From: JAAFHN01 sp031421855
Lineage (GTDB): Bacteria > Pseudomonadota > Gammaproteobacteria > Burkholderiales > Burkholderiaceae_C
Assembly (NCBI GenBank): GCA_031421855.1
Contig: JANOPN010000162.1
Span: 1-50,481, forward strand
Direction: 5' to 3'
DNA: 50,481 bases
A program made the translations under genes and the position numbers. The notes beneath the pieces are model-generated. The model saw only the letters and a program-made list of their open reading frames with translations. It searched no databases and was not told the origin of the DNA. This document shows, piece after piece, positions 25,320 to 33,324 of this stretch. Each line of letters opens with the position of its first letter. The stretch's first letter is position 1.

Positions 25320-26300
25320 GTGCCAGACCCCACACCCGTTCGTTCGCCCGCGACCCAGTCGTCGCAAAAGTCACCCAGCTCTCAGGCTAAAAGCGGCGAG
25401 CGTGGCCGAGACAGTCAGCGCCACCCCAACGACCCCCGCACCGTTGCGCGGGCAGCTGCTCGCGACAGCCGCACCTTCTTTCAGCGCTTGGTCGAGTTCG
25501 TCAACCCGGGGCTGGACAGCAAAGAAGAGCTGATCGACGCACTGGCCGAGGCCGAAGAAAACAACATCATCGGCACCGAGAGCCGCGTCATGCTGGAAGG
25601 CGTGCTTCGCTTAGCCGAGCTCAGCGCCAAAGACGTGATGGTCGCTGCGCCGCGCATGGACGTGCTCAACATCGAGTCGCCGTTTGATGAGCTGCTGCAC
25701 CGCGTCATCGACACCGCGCACTCGCGGTTTCCGGTGTACGAGGGCGACAAAGAAAACATCATTGGCATTTTGATGTCAAAAGACCTGCTCAAGCTGCAAC
25801 GTGCGCCTGAGCTCAACTTGCGCACGCTGCTTCGCCCAGCGGTGTTCATCCCCGAGAGCAAGGGTTTGAACGATTTGCTGCGCGAGTTTCGCGGCAATCG
25901 CAACCACTTGGCCGTCGTGATTGACGAGTTTGGTCGCACGGCAGGGCTCATCACCATCGAAGACGTGCTGGAGCAAATCGTGGGCGAAATCGAAGACGAA
26001 TTTGACGTTGACGACGACGAAGGCGACATCTTTGGCTTGGCTGACCGGACCTACCGCGTTGCGGGCGACACCAGCATCGACCGTGTTAACGAGGCCTTTG
26101 GCTCCGACTTATCAGACACCGCAGACGACACCCGATTCGAGACCATCGGTGGCCTCATCTCGCACCGCATGGGCCACGTGCCCAAGCGCGGTGAGGCGTA
26201 CACGCTCGGCGGCTTGGGTTTTGTCGTGTTGCACACCAAGGGCGGCGCGGTCAAATGGTTCAAGGTCGCGCCTAGCGCACTGGACGAGTCGGCGGCTTGA
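25320..26300 (+). CDS. corC: CorC/YbeX-type CBS-domain protein
   Basis: This 326-residue protein has a Ser/Arg-rich low-complexity start (1-50), a CBS pair at about 95-215 (VMVAAPRMDVLNIE, SRFPVYEGDKENIIGILMSKDLL, VVIDEFGRTAGLITIEDVLEQIVGEIEDE), and a C-terminal CorC_HlyC domain (about 235-320). It lacks the membrane domain of larger CNNM transporters, as in E. coli YbeX. The role usually given is magnesium/cobalt efflux support, and links to ribosome function have been reported for YbeX. It starts with GTG and overlaps lnt by 4 bp (TTGA), the classic ybeX-lnt pair. Confidence 0.9.
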   Translation: MPDPTPVRSPATQSSQKSPSSQAKSGERGRDSQRHPNDPRTVARAAARDSRTFFQRLVEFVNPGLDSKEELIDALAEAEENNIIGTESRVMLEGVLRLAELSAKDVMVAAPRMDVLNIESPFDELLHRVIDTAHSRFPVYEGDKENIIGILMSKDLLKLQRAPELNLRTLLRPAVFIPESKGLNDLLREFRGNRNHLAVVIDEFGRTAGLITIEDVLEQIVGEIEDEFDVDDDEGDIFGLADRTYRVAGDTSIDRVNEAFGSDLSDTADDTRFETIGGLISHRMGHVPKRGEAYTLGGLGFVVLHTKGGAVKWFKVAPSALDESAA

Positions 26301-27919
26301 CAACTGCCGTGAGCCTCGTGGCCGCGATTGCTTGGGCCGCACTGGCCGGCGTCGCGCACGCTTGGAGCATTGCGTGGCCGTTTGACGCCGTTTTGCCCAT
26401 CGGCCAGCCACTCGCTTGGCTGCAAGTGCTCAGCCTGAGCGCGCTGTTTGTGCTCGTCTCCCAGCCTGATTCCGAGCGCCGCTCCACGGTGCAGGTGTTT
26501 TGGCGTGGCGCCACCATCGGCTGGGCTTTTGCCTGCGCTTGGTTGTGTGCGACCGTGTGGTGGCTCTTCATTTCCATGCACTTTTACGGCGGGCTGGCCG
26601 CGCCATTGGCCGCATTGGCGGTTTGGGCGCTGTGCGGCTTGCTCGCACTGTATGTTGGGCTTGCCATGGGGCTTTGGCGGGTGTTTTTTGTGCCTAATCA
26701 GTCATTGGTCACCGGATCTATTGAGTTTGTTGCTATTAAAATAATCAGCTTCGCCAGCATGATCTTGCTGGCCGAGTTGGCCCGTGGCGTTTTGTTCACC
26801 GGCTTTCCGTGGGGTGCTGGCGGCTATGCGCATGTGGGCGATGTGCTTGCGTCGCTTGCGTCGTGGGTGGGCGTGTACGGCATGGGCTGGGTGGCTGCGC
26901 TGATCGCCGGGGCGCTCGGCGCTTGCGTGATGATGCCCAAGCACGCGTGGCCGCTGGGCTTGGGCGCAATGGGCTGCGTGATGGCGATTGCTGCCATCCC
27001 AGCCCCAAGCGTGCCGGGTTTGTCGGCCCAGCCCATCAGTTTGGCGCTGTTGCAAGGCAACATAGCCCAGCACGAGAAGTTTGTGCGCAAAGGCGTGGAG
27101 CAAGCGCTGGGGTTTTATGCCAATGGCATCAGCCGCCAAACCGCACAGCTCGTGATCGCGCCCGAGACCGCACTGCCCATGTTGCCGCGCCAATTGCCGC
27201 CTGAATTGATTGCGCAGGTGCAAGCGCCCTTTGTGGCGAGTTCGAGCCCCCGAGCGGCCTTGCTGGGCGTGCCGCTCACACGGGGCACTTATGGCTACAC
27301 CAACTCCGTCATCGGTCTGCAATCGGGCCAAGCCATTGCAGCGGGTGACATCGGCAGTTTTCGCTACGACAAGCACCACCTCGTGCCCTTTGGCGAGTTC
27401 ATTCCCCCGCTGTTCAAGTGGTTTGTGCGCATGATGAACATCCCTTTGGGTGACTTTGACCGAGGCGATCTGGCTCAAGCGCCGTTTGCGTTTGCCGGTG
27501 AGCGATTCGCCCCCAACATTTGCTACGAAGACCTCTTTGTCGAAGGCATCGCCGCCAGCTTCACCGACCCCGACACCGCCCCAACCGTCATGGTCAACTT
27601 CAGCAACATCGGCTGGTTTGGCCTTGGAGTCGCCATCGACCAGCACCTGAACATCAGCCGCATGCGCGCCATCGAGTTTGCTCGCCCCATGGTGAGAGCC
27701 ACGAACACTGGGGCCACGGCGATCATTGACCACAGGGGCGTGGTCACGCATTTGCTGGCGCGTGGTCAGGCGGGCGTGTTGCTGGGCGAGGTGCGCGGGG
27801 TCTCAGGCGACATCACACCGTTTGCATGGTGGGCCAGTCGATTCGGCTTGTGGCCGCTTTTGATTTTTGCCCTCGCCAGCTTAGGCGCAGTCGCACTTTG
27901 GCGCAGGCGACTACATTAA
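26297..27919 (+). CDS. lnt: Apolipoprotein N-acyltransferase
   Basis: This 540-residue inner-membrane enzyme adds the third acyl chain to lipoproteins. The N-terminal half has about six membrane segments. The nitrilase-like periplasmic domain spans about 235-500. The catalytic triad is visible: Glu290 in IAPETALPML, Lys359 in YDKHHLVPFGEF and Cys409 in NICYEDLF. A final membrane helix ends the protein. Residues about 135-151 (SLVTGSIEFVAIKI) are encoded by a dispersed repeat and look like an insertion between two membrane segments. The TTG start overlaps the corC stop. Confidence 0.95.
   Translation: MTTAVSLVAAIAWAALAGVAHAWSIAWPFDAVLPIGQPLAWLQVLSLSALFVLVSQPDSERRSTVQVFWRGATIGWAFACAWLCATVWWLFISMHFYGGLAAPLAALAVWALCGLLALYVGLAMGLWRVFFVPNQSLVTGSIEFVAIKIISFASMILLAELARGVLFTGFPWGAGGYAHVGDVLASLASWVGVYGMGWVAALIAGALGACVMMPKHAWPLGLGAMGCVMAIAAIPAPSVPGLSAQPISLALLQGNIAQHEKFVRKGVEQALGFYANGISRQTAQLVIAPETALPMLPRQLPPELIAQVQAPFVASSSPRAALLGVPLTRGTYGYTNSVIGLQSGQAIAAGDIGSFRYDKHHLVPFGEFIPPLFKWFVRMMNIPLGDFDRGDLAQAPFAFAGERFAPNICYEDLFVEGIAASFTDPDTAPTVMVNFSNIGWFGLGVAIDQHLNISRMRAIEFARPMVRATNTGATAIIDHRGVVTHLLARGQAGVLLGEVRGVSGDITPFAWWASRFGLWPLLIFALASLGAVALWRRRLH
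26701..26748 (-). repeat. Dispersed ~45-bp repeat, copy 7 (inside lnt)
   Basis: On the minus strand it reads ATAGCAACAAACTCAATAGA followed by TCCGGTGACCAATGAC, nearly consensus. It is antisense to lnt and read in frame as part of that protein. High identity to the consensus suggests a recent insertion. Confidence 0.9.
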
Positions 27920-27962
27920 AAATAATAGCAACAAACTCAATGAATCCGGTGACCAATAGCCG
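27915..27962 (+). repeat. Dispersed ~45-bp repeat, copy 8
   Basis: It reads ATAGCAACAAACTCAATGAA followed by TCCGGTGACCAATAGCC. Its AT-rich left end overlaps the lnt stop codon. It lies between lnt and glyQ. Confidence 0.9.
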
Positions 27963-28032
27963 ATAACTCATCAAAAATGCTCTGAAATCGCCTGAAACTG
28001 ACCCCCAAGTCGCCGCGCCCTAAAATCGGGGC

Positions 28033-28938
28033 ATGCTCAGCTTTCAAGACCTCATCCTCAAGCTCCAATCCTACTGGGGCGCTCATGGCTGCGCGATTTT
28101 GCAGCCGCTTGACTTAGAAGTCGGCGCGGGCACGAGTCACGTCCACACCTTCTTGCGCGCCTTGGGCCCAGAGCCATGGAAGGCCGCCTACGTGCAGCCC
28201 AGCCGCCGCCCCAAAGATGGCCGCTACGGTCAAAACCCCAACCGCTTGCAGCACTACTTTCAGTACCAAGTCGTGCTCAAACCCGCACCCGCGAACATCT
28301 TAGATTTGTACCTGGGCTCACTCGAAGCGCTCGGGTTTGATTTGAAGAAAAACGACGTGCGCTTTGTAGAAGACGACTGGGAAAACCCAACCCTAGGCGC
28401 TTGGGGCCTGGGATGGGAGGTGTGGATGAACGGCATGGAAGTCACGCAGTTCACCTATTTCCAGCAAGTCGGCGGCATCAACTGCAAACCCATCACCGGC
28501 GAAATCACCTACGGCCTGGAGCGCTTGGCCATGTATTTGCAAGGCGTGGACAACGTATATGACCTGGAATACACCCAAGGTTTGAAATACGGCGATGTGT
28601 ATTTGCAAAATGAAATTGAGCAAAGCGCCTACAACTTTGAGCATGCCGACGTCGACTTTTTGTTCCAAGCGTTTGCCAAGCACGAAGAAAAAGCCAAATC
28701 CCTCATCGAAGCCCAACTCGCGCTACCCGCTTACGAGCAAGTCCTCAAATGCGGCCACACCTTCAACCTGCTAGATGCCCGAGGCGCAATCAGCGTGACC
28801 GAGCGCGCCGCCTACATTGGCCGAATTCGCAATTTGTCTCGATCAGTCGCCCAAAGCTATTACGACAGCCGAGAAAGGCTGGGTTTTCCGATGGCCCCTA
28901 GGGAGTGGGTGGCTGAGATGGTGAAGAAGGCGGCTTAA
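28033..28938 (+). CDS. glyQ: Glycyl-tRNA synthetase alpha subunit
   Basis: This 301-residue catalytic subunit of the heterotetrameric bacterial glycyl-tRNA synthetase starts MLSFQDLILKLQSYWGAHGC and contains the class II motifs FLRALGPEPWKAAYVQPSRRP and GRYGQNPNRLQHYFQYQVVL. GGINCKPITGEITYGLERLAMYLQ is motif 3. Length is normal. In most bacteria glyS follows directly, but here 2.2 kb separates them. It is essential for translation. There is no clear ribosome-binding site other than a GGGG stretch (28028-28031). Confidence 0.98.
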   Translation: MLSFQDLILKLQSYWGAHGCAILQPLDLEVGAGTSHVHTFLRALGPEPWKAAYVQPSRRPKDGRYGQNPNRLQHYFQYQVVLKPAPANILDLYLGSLEALGFDLKKNDVRFVEDDWENPTLGAWGLGWEVWMNGMEVTQFTYFQQVGGINCKPITGEITYGLERLAMYLQGVDNVYDLEYTQGLKYGDVYLQNEIEQSAYNFEHADVDFLFQAFAKHEEKAKSLIEAQLALPAYEQVLKCGHTFNLLDARGAISVTERAAYIGRIRNLSRSVAQSYYDSRERLGFPMAPREWVAEMVKKAA

Positions 28939-29001
28939 GGGGGCCGTAGGCAGTCAGGTGTCTTAGCAATTTCTGCATTGCGCCTGCGCTTGGAGATGCA
29001 T

Positions 29002-29364
29002 ATGGTGAGTAGAACGGTCAATATTGGTAAGCAATGGTCGTTGTATGTTCTCGAGTTGGAAAGTGGCTGCTTCTACGTAGGCATTACCACGCAACTTGTC
29101 AAACGCATGCCTCAGCACGAAGAGGCTAAAGGCGCTGCCCGGACGAAACGGCACCCTCCTGTCCGTTTACTTGAATGGGAGGACCTCCGAACTGGTGACA
29201 TTCGCGCAGCCGAAGCCATGGAAGACGATCAAACCGTGCGCTGGATGCAGCGGCATGGACGAGAAAGAGTTCGTGGCGGACATTTTTCGGAGTGCGATCA
29301 GGGGCGCGTGGAGCGGGCGCTGCAGCGTCACAAAAAATGGGTTTTTACCTCCAATCCACTTTAA
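29002..29364 (+). CDS. GIY-YIG domain protein
   Basis: This is a small protein of about 120 residues. WSLYVLELESGCFYVGITTQLVKRMPQHE matches the start of a GIY-YIG nuclease domain (YVL...YVGIT, with the Arg a little later). The conserved Glu expected about 40-50 residues further on could be in AAEAMEDD. GIY-YIG proteins cut DNA in repair, restriction or homing. The ATG at 29002 has GGAG 6 bp upstream and is chosen over the ATG at 28996. It is the first gene of the insert between glyQ and glyS. Its function is unknown; a homing or defence role is only a possibility. Confidence 0.7.
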   Translation: MVSRTVNIGKQWSLYVLELESGCFYVGITTQLVKRMPQHEEAKGAARTKRHPPVRLLEWEDLRTGDIRAAEAMEDDQTVRWMQRHGRERVRGGHFSECDQGRVERALQRHKKWVFTSNPL

Positions 29365-30129
29365 GCAAAGATGCAAGACCGTTCACGAATCAGCGCTACC
29401 TGGAGTTGGGTTGGATCAGCGCGCGAGGTATGTCATGAAGCCGCTCGTGCGGCCAAGTTTTCGACGTTTGCTCTTAAATGTGCGCCTAGCGACAACTGAC
29501 GCCGCGTATTTCCACGTGTTTTCGAGAGCGATCTAGCCCAAATACTGTTCACTTATTGATTCGGCCCGATGAAGCATGAGCTTTCTGTTCGGGCTGAGGT
29601 ATCGAAGCCCACGCGAGCCCTTCGATACCTCCTAAGGAGCAGCAAACATTTTCAATGAAATCAATCGCATGCATAAGCCACACAGATGCCGATTGCCGCG
29701 CAACCGCCGCCCGAACAGTCGCAGAACCGAAGATCGGGCCATCAATCTGAGGTTGCGCTGCATGGCGTGGCCGAGCGACGCGATGGCCCGAAGCGAAAGA
29801 GAGACCCTCAGCACGCCCCGAGAAGCGCAGAGTTGGGCGGAAAAAGAGACCCCTGTTTGAGCGAAGCGAGTTTAGGTCTTTCCCGCCCAAGTCGAGCATC
29901 GCAAGACCAGGCGTGATGTGGGGCGGTGTTTTTTGGCTACCTTTTGTCGCCGGACAAAAAGTCAGGCGCTTGCCGAGGCCAAACCCGGCCAAACCAACCC
30001 AAAGAAAGCACTACAAAAACAGCAGCAACATACCCAGCAAAAACGCCGACACGGTGGTGATTCGAGCAATTACGGACGCGACGCTCGAAGCCCTGTTGCC
30101 CCACAGCGCCTCCGGGCGCGAGCCCCGGG
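29365..30129. other. Noncoding, repeat-like stretch in the glyQ-glyS insert
   Basis: This ~765-bp stretch has no convincing gene. A minus-strand open frame at 29549-29992 exists, but its translation has no domain character and it runs over palindromes. The stretch contains a 12-bp inverted repeat (29596-29631) and a TTTTGTC-GCCG-GACAAAA hairpin (29942-29959). It looks like debris of dispersed intergenic elements rather than coding DNA (inference). Confidence 0.55.
29596..29631. repeat. REP-like palindrome
   Basis: Perfect 12-bp arms GAGGTATCGAAG (29596-29607) and CTTCGATACCTC (29620-29631) surround a 12-nt loop. TTCGGGCTGAGGTATCGAAG resembles the dispersed GTTCGnnCTGAGnnnTCGAAG palindromes seen between genes in many proteobacteria (recalled, not searched). 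Confidence 0.75.
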
Positions 30130-30333
30130 TTTGTGGATTTGCAGCTGCAACGCTGCGTGCAAGACGATCACCACTACCTGCTGCTGGTGCGCTGGCAAAC
30201 GCTTGAGGACCACACGGTGGGCTTTCGGCAATCTGCGCCTTATTTGCAGTGGAAGGCTTTGCTGCACCATTTTTACGACCCGTTTCCGACGGTTTTGCAT
30301 TTTGAGGCCGTGCTTCCACGCGAGTCCGAATAA
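30130..30333 (+). pseudogene. Antibiotic-biosynthesis-monooxygenase domain, 5'-truncated remnant
   Basis: The frame encodes VDLQLQRCVQDDHHYLLLVRW and then QTLEDHTVGFRQSAPYLQW plus KALLHHFYDPFPTV. This is the typical C-terminal two-thirds of a small ABM-fold monooxygenase (about 100 residues when complete). The preceding codons read GASPGF, which still fits the family. Farther upstream the first ~35 residues are missing and the frame meets a stop at 30058-30060. No start codon with a ribosome-binding site is seen. It is probably a decayed gene carried in the glyQ-glyS insert. Confidence 0.6.
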
Positions 30334-30395
30334 TGCATCGTGGCGACGTTCAGTGCGCCCGGATGCGGTGTGTGCTGAACGTTCGGTTCTTGCGC

Positions 30396-30418
30396 TAAAA
30401 TGTAGACACGTGTTTATA
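30396..30418 (+). promoter_or_regulatory. Predicted vapBC promoter/operator
   Basis: TAAAAT (30396-30401) is a good -10 box. It is followed directly by an imperfect palindrome around ACACGTGT (30401-30418), just before the antitoxin ribosome-binding site. A palindrome here is typical of autoregulation by a VapB-VapC complex; binding is inferred. Confidence 0.5.
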
Positions 30419-30432
30419 CAAAGGTGGCGATC

Positions 30433-30723
30433 ATGGGTTCGCAAAATGTCTCGCTTCAAGATGGGCTAGGTTTGAATGTCGGTCGATGGGGCAACAGTTT
30501 GGCGGTTCGGCTGCCTGCGGAGTTTGCGCGTCAGCTGGGCGTTGGCGAGGGCAGTACCTTGCACGTGTCGCGCCGGGCAGACAATACCTTTACCCTTTCA
30601 GCGGTCAAATCGCCGGTGGCCTTGGGGCGCGAGGCTCTGCTGGCCAAGATGCGCGAGCACCGCCGCAACCTTCCGATGACGACTTCCGTGATTGAGCAAT
30701 TGCGCGCAAGCGCTCGGTACTGA
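30433..30723 (+). CDS. vapB: AbrB-type antitoxin (VapB family)
   Basis: This 96-residue protein has an N-terminal swapped-hairpin AbrB DNA-binding domain (VGRWGNSLAVRLPAEFARQLGVGEG) and a C-terminal tail (LLAKMREHRRNLPMTTSVIEQLR). The tail should wrap and neutralise the toxin. The ATG at 30433 is preceded by AAGG at 30421-30424. The stop lies 5 bp before the vapC start. With vapC it forms a type II toxin-antitoxin pair inserted between glyQ and glyS. Confidence 0.88.
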   Translation: MGSQNVSLQDGLGLNVGRWGNSLAVRLPAEFARQLGVGEGSTLHVSRRADNTFTLSAVKSPVALGREALLAKMREHRRNLPMTTSVIEQLRASARY

Positions 30724-30728
30724 ACCTC

Positions 30729-31178
30729 ATGGCAGCTCGAAAAGCCGGGGATGCAATCTATGTGGACACCAGTGTTTGGTGCGCCTACTGTTTCAATCAG
30801 GTTGAAGCGCCCGAAGCGCTGACTTGGCTTGAAGGCGTTGACCTGATTGATGTGGCCTCGTCTTGGTGGGTGGTGACTGAGTTTTGTAGCGCGCTGGGTA
30901 TCCAGCGGCGGCGCAATAACTTGAACAAGGCCCAAGCATTGGCGTCACACGCGCTGTTTGACGATTTGATGGCGGCAGCGCAGCGCTTGAGTGTGACTGA
31001 GTCAGACTTTGCGCAGGCTGCCGAGTGGTGCGCTCATGCGGGTGTCAAACTGCGGGGCGGAGATGCGTTGCACTTGGCTGTTGCCAAGCGAAACGGCTGT
31101 AGCGCGCTTGCCACGCTTGACAAAGAGATGCAAGCCCAGGCGCAAGCCATGGGCATGAAAGTAGTTGAATGGACATGA
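30729..31178 (+). CDS. vapC: PIN-domain toxin (VapC family ribonuclease)
   Basis: This 149-residue PIN domain has the conserved acidic residues visible in IYVDTSVW (Asp), VVTEFCSALG (Glu), LRGGDALHLAVA (Asp) and LATLDKEM (Asp), so the Mg-dependent RNase site looks intact. VapC toxins cleave specific RNAs, often tRNA or rRNA; the target here is unknown. The stop TGA overlaps the glyS ATG (ATGA at 31175-31178), so toxin and an essential synthetase subunit are translationally coupled. Confidence 0.9.
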   Translation: MAARKAGDAIYVDTSVWCAYCFNQVEAPEALTWLEGVDLIDVASSWWVVTEFCSALGIQRRRNNLNKAQALASHALFDDLMAAAQRLSVTESDFAQAAEWCAHAGVKLRGGDALHLAVAKRNGCSALATLDKEMQAQAQAMGMKVVEWT

Positions 31179-33307
31179 CGACAAAAAACTTGCTGATTGA
31201 ATTGCTCGTAGAAGAGCTGCCGCCCAAGGCCCTTAAAAAATTGGGAGAAGCCTTTGCTGGCGAGCTGATTGACCAGCTCAAGGCGCAGGGCCTGTGCGAT
31301 GCGCAATCGGTGCTCACAAGCTTTGCTACCCCGCGCCGCTTGGGCGTTCATGTGTCTCGCGTGCTGGCGCAAGCCCAAGCCAAGGCGGTGCAGCAAAAGC
31401 TGATGCCGGTGGCGGTGGGTTTGACGGCGACAGGCGAGGCCACGCCCGCTTTGCTCAAAAAGCTGCAAGCGCTGGGCTTAGGCGCTGACGCGGTCGCGGG
31501 GCTCAAGCGCATCAACGACGGCAAGGCCGACGTGCTCTTTGCCGAAACCACGCTTGAGGGCGCCACCTTGGCCCAGGGTTTGCAGCGCGCACTTGACGAA
31601 GCCTTGGCCAAACTGCCGATTCCGAAGGTCATGGGCTATCAGCTGGGTGCTGGTGCGCCCATGCCGGGTTGGACGACGGTGAGCTTTGTGCGGCCCGCGC
31701 ACGGCTTGGTGGCGCTACACGGGTCTGATGTGGTGGCGGTTAGCGCTTTGGGTTTGACCGCCGGGCGCGCCACACAGGGCCACCGGTTTGAGTCAAAGCT
31801 GGCCACGATTGAGTTGGCGCACGCCGACTCATACGAAGACGTGCTCGCTCGCGACGGCGCAGTGATGGCCAGTTTTGACAAGCGCCGCCAAATGATTGCG
31901 GATCAGCTGGGTGCGGCATCGGCTGACGTGGGTGCCGGTTTTCGCCCAGTTGACGACGCGGCCTTGCTCGATGAGGTGACCGCCTTGGTGGAGCGCCCCA
32001 ACGTGCTGGTGTGCGCGTTTGAGGCTGAGTTTTTGAACGTGCCGCAAGAGTGTTTGATTTTGACCATGAAGGCCAACCAGAAGTATTTTCCGCTGCTGGA
32101 TGCGCAGGGCAAGCTGTCAAATCAGTTTTTGGTGGTGAGCAACATCTCGCCCTCAGATGCGAGTTTGGTCATCCAGGGCAACGAGCGCGTGGTGCGCCCG
32201 CGCTTGGCAGATGCCAAATTTTTCTACGACCAAGACCGCAAAAAGACGCTGGAGTCGCGCGTCGCGGGCTTGTCCAAGGTGGTGTATCACAACAAACTGG
32301 GCTCGCAAGGCCAACGAACTGAGCGGGTGCAAGCGATTGCCAAAGCGATTGCCGAGGTGTTGGGCGGTGGTGCTTTGGTTGTGCAAGCCCAGCGCGCCGC
32401 GCTGCTGGCCAAGGCCGATTTGGTCACCGACATGGTGGGCGAGTTCCCCGAGCTGCAAGGCATCATGGGTGGCTACTACGCCCGGTTTGACGGTGAAACA
32501 AACGACGTTGCCGCCGCGATTGAAGACCACTACAAACCGCGCTTTGCAGGCGACGAGCTGCCGCGCAACACGGTCGGCGTGGTCGTGGCGCTGGCCGACA
32601 AGTTGGAGACCCTGGTCGGCATGTTTGGCATTGGCAACCTACCCACGGGCGACAAAGACCCGTTTGCCCTGCGCCGACATGCACTCGGCGTGCTGCGCAT
32701 GCTTACCGAGCGCGCGCTGCCGATTGACCTGCCGCTATTGATTGAATCGGCGTTTGATGCGTTTGGCGCGTTGCTGCCAGCCGACCACACCGAGCAAGCC
32801 AACGCCCTCAAAACCTTCGTGTTTGATCGCCTATCAGGTCTGCTGCGCGAGCAAGGTTACAGCGCCCAAGAGGTCGACGCGGTCGTCAGCGCGCGCCCCC
32901 CGTGGGGCGAGTTTGCCGCCAGGCTCGCGGCGGTGCGCGCGTTTGCGGCCCTGCCCGAGGCACCCGCCTTGGCGTCGGCCAACAAGCGTGTGAGCAACAT
33001 TTTGCGCAAGGTCGAGTCGTGGCCCAGCGCGCAAGTGGATGCCGCTTTGTTGGTGGAAGACGCTGAGAAGCAGCTGGCAGATGCTATTGAATCAGTAGCA
33101 TTAAACGCAATGAATACAGCGACCAATGGCCAATTTACCGAGAATTTGCAGCTTTTGGCGGCTTTGAAGACCCCAGTGGATGCATTTTTTGACTCGGTGA
33201 TGGTAAATGCGGATGACCCCGCAGTTCGCGCCAATCGATTGGGCCTGCTGGCCAAACTCCACGCGATGATGAACACCGTGGCAGATTTGTCTAAGCTGGC
33301 GGCCTAG
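31175..33307 (+). CDS. glyS: Glycyl-tRNA synthetase beta subunit
   Basis: This is the ~710-residue tRNA-binding subunit that works with GlyQ. It starts MTTKNLLIELLVEELPPKAL and has PRRLGVHV, LTMKANQKYFPLLD, NLPTGDKDPFALRRHALGVLRM and the C-terminal VDAFFDSVMVNADDPAVRANRLGLLAKL (DALR-like anticodon domain). The ATG at 31175 overlaps the vapC stop; an ATG at 31169 is also in frame. Residues about 637-652 (SVALNAMNTATNGQ) are encoded by a degraded dispersed repeat. Total length is still normal. Confidence 0.97.
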   Translation: MTTKNLLIELLVEELPPKALKKLGEAFAGELIDQLKAQGLCDAQSVLTSFATPRRLGVHVSRVLAQAQAKAVQQKLMPVAVGLTATGEATPALLKKLQALGLGADAVAGLKRINDGKADVLFAETTLEGATLAQGLQRALDEALAKLPIPKVMGYQLGAGAPMPGWTTVSFVRPAHGLVALHGSDVVAVSALGLTAGRATQGHRFESKLATIELAHADSYEDVLARDGAVMASFDKRRQMIADQLGAASADVGAGFRPVDDAALLDEVTALVERPNVLVCAFEAEFLNVPQECLILTMKANQKYFPLLDAQGKLSNQFLVVSNISPSDASLVIQGNERVVRPRLADAKFFYDQDRKKTLESRVAGLSKVVYHNKLGSQGQRTERVQAIAKAIAEVLGGGALVVQAQRAALLAKADLVTDMVGEFPELQGIMGGYYARFDGETNDVAAAIEDHYKPRFAGDELPRNTVGVVVALADKLETLVGMFGIGNLPTGDKDPFALRRHALGVLRMLTERALPIDLPLLIESAFDAFGALLPADHTEQANALKTFVFDRLSGLLREQGYSAQEVDAVVSARPPWGEFAARLAAVRAFAALPEAPALASANKRVSNILRKVESWPSAQVDAALLVEDAEKQLADAIESVALNAMNTATNGQFTENLQLLAALKTPVDAFFDSVMVNADDPAVRANRLGLLAKLHAMMNTVADLSKLAA
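33083..33133 (+). repeat. Dispersed ~45-bp repeat, copy 9 (in frame in glyS)
   Basis: It reads GCTATTGAATCAGTAGCATT followed by AAACGCAATGAATACAGCGA and CCAATGGCC. It is more diverged than other copies and read in frame in the C-terminal domain of GlyS. Its left inverted repeat (GCTA...TAGC) matches copy 5. Confidence 0.75.
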
Positions 33308-33324
33308 GGTTTGACCGCCTCACC

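Noticed and set aside
26702..27751. A 349-codon open frame antisense to lnt
   Set aside because: Low-complexity His/Gly/Arg composition and full overlap with the lnt catalytic domain, which is certain.
29942..29959. TTTTGTC-GCCG-GACAAAA as Rho-independent terminator
   Set aside because: The stem is AT-rich at its base and followed by A and mixed bases, and there is no gene just upstream; kept only as a palindrome.
29549..29992. A 147-codon minus-strand frame in the glyQ-glyS insert
   Set aside because: It crosses two palindromes, has no recognisable domain, and looks like noncoding repeat DNA translated by chance.
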